NCBI GenBank assembly: GCA_007375925.1 | Contig: VMFH01000048.1 | Coordinates: forward strand, 1 to 8,022 | DNA from: Parcubacteria group bacterium Gr01-1014_72 | GTDB taxonomy: Bacteria; Patescibacteriota; Minisyncoccia; Phycocordibacterales; VMFH01 | Direction of reading: 5' to 3' | DNA length: 8,022 nucleotides | Shown here: piece by piece, positions 4,271-8,022 of the stretch | Layout of the letters: the number at the start of each line of letters is the position of its first letter | Numbering within the stretch: the first letter of the stretch is position 1 | Position numbers and translations under genes: made by a program | Notes under the pieces: model-generated | Databases searched by the model: none | Told to the model about the DNA's origin: nothing | The model's input: only the letters and a program-made list of their open reading frames with translations

Positions 4271-6253
4271 TCACCTGCCAAAGAGGAATTGAATGACTGC
4301 GGCGAAAAAGTCATTTGGCTGCCGCGGGGCGCGCGATGTCGGCGCCGGAGCGGGAGCGGGAGCGGGAGCGGGCTCTGAAGGCGGTGGGGCCGACTCTGTT
4401 GTTACCGTAGGAGGTGGGGACTGCGTTCCGCTTGGATAGGTGCTCCCTTCCGGCGGATGATAGTCATCTGTTGGCGGAGGAGATTGTGTTGGATACTGCC
4501 CGCTCGGATATATGCCACCTTCCGGTGGGTGGTACTCACCAGTTCCTGGGGGCGGCTGATTCGGATACTGTCCCTGTTGTTGCTGTTGCTGGTATTGCCC
4601 TTGGTACTGTTTCTGATACTGCTCTTGGTACTGCCGGTTATATTCTTGCTGATGCTCTGCATTGTACTGCTTCTGGTACTCCTCGCCTCCACCCTCCGGG
4701 CGAGGACCTTGTGGAGGAAACTCGCCGTGGAACTCTCCCTCCCCCCCTTGCCCCGGAGGCTGCATCATTCCCTGTTCGCCGCCTCTCTCACCTCCGAGCT
4801 TACCGCACGCTTCTTCGTGCGCAGGGTCGGAACAGTACGCGGTGCACTCCTCTTTGGTCCGACAGCCACCCGGACCCGCCGAGCGTGCCTCAATATTTTT
4901 GCGCATCGCACTCTCAATGCAGGCGCGAACTTTGTCGTCCATCTGACCGCGAAGGTCGCTTGGTGAACCGTCCGCCGAGACCTCTCCGCGCACCTGCTTC
5001 AAGCACTCAGCCATGAGCATTTGTGGCACGCCTCCCCTGCCTTGCCCTCCCCGCGGCGGCATCCGCCCCATCACTGCACCATCTGAACCTTCCTCGCCGC
5101 CTTGGAATCCTTCCTCGTGCGGAAACTCCCCTCCCATCATTCCTTCCATTCCTTCCCCCCCCTCAAATTCATGCCCACCCTGCTCCATAAAAAATGTCTC
5201 GAAGCAGGTTCTCATCTGTTCGCCGATACGCGGACTGGGTCGTTTGCTCCCCGACATAAGACCCTCCAGAGTATCAGCTCCGACCGTGGTCTTGAGACAT
5301 TCCAAAACCGCCGGCGGGGCGTTCTGAACTCCCTCACGGAAACGTTCCATCCCCTCACGCATACGTTCGCGGTCCTCTTCTTTAATAAGCCCGTGCTCCT
5401 CGCCGAACTTAAAGCACTCATCCTGATGTTCTTCGCAGTAAGTCTCACACTGCTCTCTTCCGCGGCATCCGCCCGGTCCTTTGCCCCCGGTCTTTTTTAT
5501 CATTTCCGCCTCTTCGGGAGGAAGGAGGTCATTCTCAATCGCAATCGCGATACACTGCTCAAGTATCTCGTCGCTCTGCGGGTCTTCGCATTGGTCAAAA
5601 TCCTTGAATGATTTGAATGGCGTTTTGCCTTCCTCAATTATCCTGAAGACGCGCTCCGCTTTTTCTTTTGTCACGCCGGGGGGCAAGAGCCCTGCCTTCT
5701 CCGCGAACTCAAAGCAGGCCCGCGCCGTCTCAACGTCCTTCGGCTCCTCACACGTCGCTTTGCAGGAACGTTCATCCTTGCAAGCGGCGGGGAGCTTCGC
5801 CCCTCCATCAAGCGCCTTAATCACTTTCTCCGCCTCTGCGAGCTCACGTGCATCCATAAGTCCATGCTCCTTCGCGTACGCGACGCAGACGCGCATATTC
5901 TCCTGCTTGCCGCAGAACTCCTCGCAGGAGCCAAACGGATCCCCCTCATCCGTAGCGCAACCGCCAGGACCCCCGTCTTCCTCAATCTGACGGAGACGGT
6001 TGTCACCTTCGGGCTCCACTCCCCCACCAAGCCCGTACTTCCTTGCAAACGCCTGACAGGCATCCGCATTCGCCGAGTCATCGCAGTACGCCTTACATTC
6101 GGTCTTGTCGGCGCAGTTGCCGAGTTCAGGAATGGGAAACTCAATATCAAAGACCGAGAGCGCAAACGCAATTGAGGCGGCCGAAATAAAAAGTGCGGAC
6201 AGAGTAGCGGCTCTGCCGATGATCGCTCTACTGAAAAGGGTTTTCATACGCAT
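4271..6253 (-). CDS. Large secreted protein with repeated four-cysteine modules and a Q/Y- and Pro-rich C-terminus
   Basis: This protein of about 660 residues is in no named family I can identify. From the ATG at 6253 it begins with a basic N-terminus and a hydrophobic stretch (AATLSALFISAASIAFA, about 15-31) typical of a Sec signal peptide. Four full modules follow the pattern C-x5-C-x3-C-x(6-11)-C, usually continuing xx[FY]A/G-x4-GL: about 47-75, 158-187, 263-289 and 464-483. A fifth at about 99-132 has a longer first spacing. Two-cysteine partial versions lie near 222-234, 319-350 and 417-445. Several modules begin GPGGC. The even cysteine pattern suggests disulphides or metal binding outside the cytoplasm. 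The C-terminal third is Gly/Glu-rich, then Gln/Tyr-rich (about 525-562), then proline repeats and an (Pro-Ala) run, ending in hydrophobic FFAAVIQFLFGR. A TTG at 6277 is an alternative start. It overlaps the upstream small membrane protein gene, suggesting coupled translation. Surface structure or adhesin is a guess. Confidence 0.82.
   Translation of the reverse strand: MRMKTLFSRAIIGRAATLSALFISAASIAFALSVFDIEFPIPELGNCADKTECKAYCDDSANADACQAFARKYGLGGGVEPEGDNRLRQIEEDGGPGGCATDEGDPFGSCEEFCGKQENMRVCVAYAKEHGLMDARELAEAEKVIKALDGGAKLPAACKDERSCKATCEEPKDVETARACFEFAEKAGLLPPGVTKEKAERVFRIIEEGKTPFKSFKDFDQCEDPQSDEILEQCIAIAIENDLLPPEEAEMIKKTGGKGPGGCRGREQCETYCEEHQDECFKFGEEHGLIKEEDRERMREGMERFREGVQNAPPAVLECLKTTVGADTLEGLMSGSKRPSPRIGEQMRTCFETFFMEQGGHEFEGGEGMEGMMGGEFPHEEGFQGGEEGSDGAVMGRMPPRGGQGRGGVPQMLMAECLKQVRGEVSADGSPSDLRGQMDDKVRACIESAMRKNIEARSAGPGGCRTKEECTAYCSDPAHEEACGKLGGERGGEQGMMQPPGQGGEGEFHGEFPPQGPRPEGGGEEYQKQYNAEHQQEYNRQYQEQYQKQYQGQYQQQQQQGQYPNQPPPGTGEYHPPEGGIYPSGQYPTQSPPPTDDYHPPEGSTYPSGTQSPPPTVTTESAPPPSEPAPAPAPAPAPTSRAPRQPNDFFAAVIQFLFGR
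4345..4374. repeat. Hexamer tandem repeat (CGGGAG-type) encoding a Pro-Ala run
   Basis: Five successive six-base units, mostly CGGGAG on the plus strand, encode an alternating Pro-Ala stretch on the minus strand near the C-terminus of the Cys-module protein. Near-identical units suggest copy number can change by slippage without breaking the frame. The rigid extended Pro-Ala segment probably acts as a spacer before the hydrophobic C-terminal tail. Confidence 0.75.
4406..4543. repeat. Two-copy proline-rich repeat (YHPPEG..YPSG..TQSPPPT) within the Cys-module protein
   Basis: On the minus strand the protein contains EYHPPEGGIYPSG followed by QYPTQSPPPT, then DDYHPPEGSTYPSG followed by TQSPPPT. 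The second copy lacks three residues (QYP) relative to the first. This is a recent-looking tandem duplication of about 20-25 residues in an extracellular proline-rich stalk. Confidence 0.75.
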
Positions 6254-6515
6254 TTTTGAATGGGTTAGTTTTTTCAAGCGGATTCACTCCGGACGCTGCC
6301 GCGTCCGCAGGGTTTGCGCTCGGCACCTCGACCTCGGATACCGATGAGATATCTTCAACCGCAGAGGAAATATCCTCCGCCTGCTGTATCGGCGTTTCTG
6401 GTGCGGCGGGAGGTGTGCGCGTGAGCGCGTAGACAACAATCGCTACGACAACGACGCCGCCTACAATAAGGAGCATTTTGCTCTTTGAGGGATCTGCTGT
6501 GTTAGAGGGTTCCAT
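6228..6515 (-). CDS. Small single-pass membrane protein with C-terminal NPL/NPF motifs
   Basis: This 95-residue protein has a short polar N-terminus with no signal cleavage site visible, one strong transmembrane helix (about 14-31, MLLIVGGVVVVAIVVYAL) and an acidic, Pro/Ala/Ser-rich tail. The tail contains a small repeat (AEDISSAVEDISSVSEVE) and ends NPLEKTNPFKNAYENPFQ, in which NP-[LF] recurs three times at 8- to 9-residue spacing. I recall similar NPxxKTNPF endings in Patescibacteria hypothetical proteins, but cannot confirm this here. The tail is probably outside the cytoplasm, with the short N-terminus inside. The last 26 bases overlap the start of the Cys-module protein gene, so the two are likely co-translated and may form one envelope structure. 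The ATG at 6515 has no Shine-Dalgarno. Function is unknown. Confidence 0.75.
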   Translation of the reverse strand: MEPSNTADPSKSKMLLIVGGVVVVAIVVYALTRTPPAAPETPIQQAEDISSAVEDISSVSEVEVPSANPADAAASGVNPLEKTNPFKNAYENPFQ

Positions 6516-6546
6516 AGGAGATATAGCTGGCTAGTAATACCCCTTA

Positions 6547-6879
6547 TTGTACTCCTCATGGCAAGCTTATTTATCCACACCCCCGACGAAGGACGAATTC
6601 CTCGTGTACATGCGTGAGAACTTTGATTCGCTCCTTGCCGACGCGCTTCGGGAGTGGAAATGGAAGATTGAGAAGTATCCAGACCGTTTCATGTGGGAGA
6701 CCGACCGCGGGTCGCCTGTTAAAGTTGCTGTGGGCGTAGCCGAGGGCGGATGGACATTTGACGAGGAGGTGGGACGCGTCATCGTGGAGTTCGCCCGCAC
6801 CTTCATCGCCCGTCTCGCCCCGTCCGTCCAAGAAAACTTCGCCCACAAGAACGCCTCGCGGATTCTCAAAACAAAGTAG
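6547..6879 (+). CDS. Hypothetical small cytosolic protein
   Basis: I do not recognise this protein of about 110 residues. It is soluble, with no signal or membrane segment. The central part (ALREWKWKIEKYPDRFMWETDRGSPVKVAVGV) is rich in Trp and basic residues and is followed by AEGGWTFDEEVGRVIVEF and a helical, basic C-terminus ending RILKTK. Codon choice and composition match the other genes. The start is uncertain: an in-frame stop at 6535 leaves TTG 6547, GTG 6604 or ATG 6610. I kept TTG because the codons between 6577 and 6610 (PTKDEFLVY) look coding. Starting there leaves only 31 bp to the divergent membrane protein gene, while ATG 6610 would leave 94 bp. No Shine-Dalgarno precedes any of them. 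A perfect palindrome lies 31 bp downstream. Confidence 0.65.
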   Translation: MYSSWQAYLSTPPTKDEFLVYMRENFDSLLADALREWKWKIEKYPDRFMWETDRGSPVKVAVGVAEGGWTFDEEVGRVIVEFARTFIARLAPSVQENFAHKNASRILKTK

Positions 6880-6910
6880 CGATACCGCGGGATGATACTG
6901 TAGCCAAAAT

Positions 6911-6946
6911 AAACATTCCAACATTCTGCAGAATGTTGGAATGTTT
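6911..6946. terminator. Perfect 36-bp palindrome, probable terminator shared by convergent genes
   Basis: The 18-base half AAACATTCCAACATTCTG is followed immediately by its exact reverse complement, centred on CTGCAG. It lies between the plus-strand small protein gene and the minus-strand tRNA-Ala gene. On the minus strand, the direction of the tRNA transcript, it is followed by TTATTTT, so it fits an intrinsic terminator there. On the plus strand it is followed by CTGGGTGG, a poor U-tract, so termination in that direction is less certain. A pure dyad this long could alternatively be a protein-binding site. Confidence 0.7.
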
Positions 6947-6961
6947 CTGGGTGGTCAGAAT

Positions 6962-7037
6962 TGGTGGACCCGAGCGGACTCGAACCGCTTACCTCCTCAT
7001 TGCAAATGAGGCGTTCTACCAGATGAACTACGGGCCC
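6962..7037 (-). tRNA. tRNA-Ala(TGC)
   Basis: The 76-nt minus-strand sequence folds as a standard cloverleaf. It has a 7-bp acceptor stem, a 4-bp D stem (GTTC/GAAC), a 5-bp anticodon stem (CCTCA/TGAGG) with loop TTTGCAA and anticodon TGC, a 5-nt variable loop, and a T arm with loop TTCGAGT. Discriminator A and CCA are encoded in the DNA. The acceptor stem has G3:U70, the main alanine identity pair. It reads GCN alanine codons. Confidence 0.97.
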
Positions 7038-7043
7038 GAGCAC

Positions 7044-7073
7044 AAAATACACTGTACCGCATTTTTGTGTCAT
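7044..7073 (-). promoter_or_regulatory. Candidate promoter for tRNA-Ala
   Basis: On the minus strand, ATGACA (7073-7068, 5/6 to TTGACA) and TATTTT (7049-7044, 4/6 to TATAAT) are 18 nt apart. The -10 box ends 6 nt before the first tRNA base (7037), so the transcript would start at or next to the mature 5' end. The boxes are weak and this is only a candidate. Confidence 0.35.
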
Positions 7074-7076
7074 CGT

Positions 7077-7101
7077 AAAACACCCCGTTGTAAGCGGGAC
7101 G
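7077..7101 (-). terminator. Candidate weak terminator after D-Ala--D-Ala ligase
   Basis: On the minus strand, downstream of the ligase stop, CCCG and CGGG pair across a 7-nt loop. Two G-U pairs and one C-G pair extend the stem to 7 bp (7101-7081). A run of four T follows (7080-7077). The stem is short, so some transcription could read on into the tRNA gene. Confidence 0.4.
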
Positions 7102-7119
7102 GCCTTTTCCCCCTCCTTT

Positions 7120-7151
7120 CTACTCTCTACAACCTACCCACTACCAACTAC
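7120..7151. repeat. CTAC heptamer array at the 3' end of the ligase gene
   Basis: CTAC occurs at 7120, 7127, 7134, 7141 and 7148, exactly 7 nt apart, with variable three-base spacers (TCT, AAC, CCA, CAA). Read on the minus strand this is GTAG every 7 nt, and the first unit supplies the TAG stop of the ligase gene (7150-7148). The spacing and core match the arrays at 752-844. Confidence 0.75.
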
Positions 7152-8011
7152 TTACCTTCCAATGCAAGCGTCAGCACGTGGTCAAGGAATTCGGGGAGCG
7201 ATGAGCCCACCGCCGCGACTGCCTTCGGGAGAAGCGACTCCGTCGTGAGTCCGGGGAGCGTGTTGGCTTCAAGAAAGTAAATGCCACGGCGGGGGTGGAG
7301 AATGAAGTCCGAGCGCGAGTAGTGCCGGAGCCCAAGCGCACGGTGCGCAACGGACGCGAGATGGGTCAGCTGCTCGCGTTCCTCCGGAGAAAAATTGCCG
7401 GGACAGATTTCAAGCGTCCGCCCGCCGTACTTCGCCTCGTAATCAAAAAATTGCTTGTCCTCCGGCGGCACAATCTCAATCGGCGGGAGAGCGTATCGCT
7501 CCTCCCCGCGAAACCCGTCCACGACAGCGCACGTCGCCTCCCTCCCCTTAATGTACTCCTCAACGAGCACTGTATCTGAAACCTCAAACGCGCGGGCGAG
7601 AGCGTCAGCGAAACCGAAGTAATCAAACGCGATTGAGACGCCGACCGAGGAGCCGAGCGCGAGCGGCTTCACGACGGAAGGTTGCGGGATGGAACGAAAT
7701 AGCTCGTGCGCATCATATCCGCCGACACTTTTCTCAATTTTCTCAATCACGCGGTGGAGCGGTGTCTTAATCCCCTCGCGCGCGAGGAAGCTCTTCGCGA
7801 GCGCCTTGTTCATCGCAAGCCGTGAGGCGAGCACGCGCGAGCCGGTGTAAGGCACGGCGAACTGTTCAAGAACTTCTTGCACGCCGCCGTCTTCTCCCCA
7901 CTCGCCGTGAAGCGCGTTGAAAACGACGTCCACATCACGGAGCGCCTTGTCGGGTTCCCGCCGGATTCCTCCGACGTGCCACACGCCTCCTCTGTCAATG
8001 AAAATATCCGT
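7148..8011 (-). CDS. ddl: D-alanine--D-alanine ligase, N-terminus missing (cut by window end)
   Basis: This ATP-grasp enzyme joins two D-alanines in the cytosol to make the dipeptide that ends the peptidoglycan stem peptide. About 287 residues are visible of a usual 310-330. Motifs, numbered from the GTG codon at 7984: LHGEWGEDG (25-33), PYTGS (45-49), MNKAL (58-62), VVKPLALGSSVGV (104-116, ATP-grasp loop), VEEYIKGREATCAVV (141-155), and HYSRSDF (221-227) with FLEANTLPGLT (237-247), which includes metal-binding acidic residues and the catalytic-loop Asn. The frame continues upstream of 7984 through TDIFIDRGG, which resembles the normal family sequence before VWH. The GTG is therefore internal and the true start lies beyond the window. 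Bases 8012-8022 look like adapter, so the last codons before the edge should be ignored. The TAG stop is part of a heptamer array. Confidence 0.93.
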   Translation of the reverse strand, partial: TDIFIDRGGVWHVGGIRREPDKALRDVDVVFNALHGEWGEDGGVQEVLEQFAVPYTGSRVLASRLAMNKALAKSFLAREGIKTPLHRVIEKIEKSVGGYDAHELFRSIPQPSVVKPLALGSSVGVSIAFDYFGFADALARAFEVSDTVLVEEYIKGREATCAVVDGFRGEERYALPPIEIVPPEDKQFFDYEAKYGGRTLEICPGNFSPEEREQLTHLASVAHRALGLRHYSRSDFILHPRRGIYFLEANTLPGLTTESLLPKAVAAVGSSLPEFLDHVLTLALEGK

Positions 8012-8022
8012 AGATCGGAAGA
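8012..8022. other. Probable Illumina adapter remnant at the contig end
   Basis: The last 11 bases, AGATCGGAAGA, equal the first 11 bases of the common Illumina TruSeq adapter. They interrupt the ligase reading frame just where its N-terminal sequence should continue. This is most likely untrimmed adapter and not genomic sequence. Confidence 0.8.

Noticed and set aside
4414..5016. Plus-strand frames across the Cys-module gene
   Set aside because: They mirror the low-complexity minus-strand gene. The minus frame has the signal peptide and regular cysteine modules, and the plus frames have no recognisable protein.
4173..7100. GCGGGAC as a shared intergenic signal in the hairpins
   Set aside because: The same word also occurs inside coding regions near 109 and 1034, so it is not specific to hairpins.
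7982..7984. GTG at 7984 as the ligase start
   Set aside because: The codons upstream (TDIFIDRGG) match the expected family sequence, so the gene continues past the window edge.

Overview
The window looks like a complete short contig (8022 bp, roughly 55% GC) from an uncultivated bacterium. My best guess is a member of the Patescibacteria/CPR, Parcubacteria-like. The grounds are a fused-type phosphoglucose/phosphomannose isomerase, a secreted protein built of repeated four-cysteine modules, a small membrane protein ending in repeated NPL/NPF motifs, and no Shine-Dalgarno sequence before any start I examined. TGA and TAG both act as stops, so this is not one of the CPR lineages that read TGA as glycine. 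The phylum assignment is inference, since no rRNA or ribosomal protein gene is present.

Layout, left to right. (1) 1-1710, plus strand: the C-terminal part of a PGI/PMI and a ROK-family sugar kinase, a plausible glucose/mannose to fructose-6-phosphate pair. They are separated by two heptamer arrays in opposite orientation. (2) 1707-4115, plus strand: a two-component locus with its own well-formed promoter. It encodes a double-receiver protein (REC-REC), a three-helix membrane protein and a histidine kinase. The kinase reading frame is broken by an apparent one-base shift near 3240. (3) 4116-4270: a junction between convergent genes, filled by a 116-bp element with perfect 24-bp inverted arms enclosing two further hairpins. 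(4) 6515-4271, minus strand: two overlapping genes, a small single-pass membrane protein and a large secreted Cys-module protein with a Q/Y-rich and proline-rich C-terminus. (5) 6547-6879, plus strand: a small protein of unknown function. (6) 6911-7101: a perfect 36-bp palindrome that can terminate transcription, a tRNA-Ala(TGC) gene on the minus strand with a possible promoter, and a weak terminator. (7) 8011-7148, minus strand: most of D-alanine--D-alanine ligase, cut at its N-terminus by the window end. The last 11 bases match the start of the Illumina TruSeq adapter and are probably not genomic.

The most unusual signals are four. First, TAG/CTA heptamer arrays with exact 7-nt spacing supply the stop codons of two unrelated genes. 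Second, the nested palindrome at 4122-4237. Third, the Cys-module secreted protein and its overlapping membrane partner. Fourth, the REC-REC/membrane protein/split kinase locus with a nearly leaderless promoter. No stretch over 300 bases lacks a gene.
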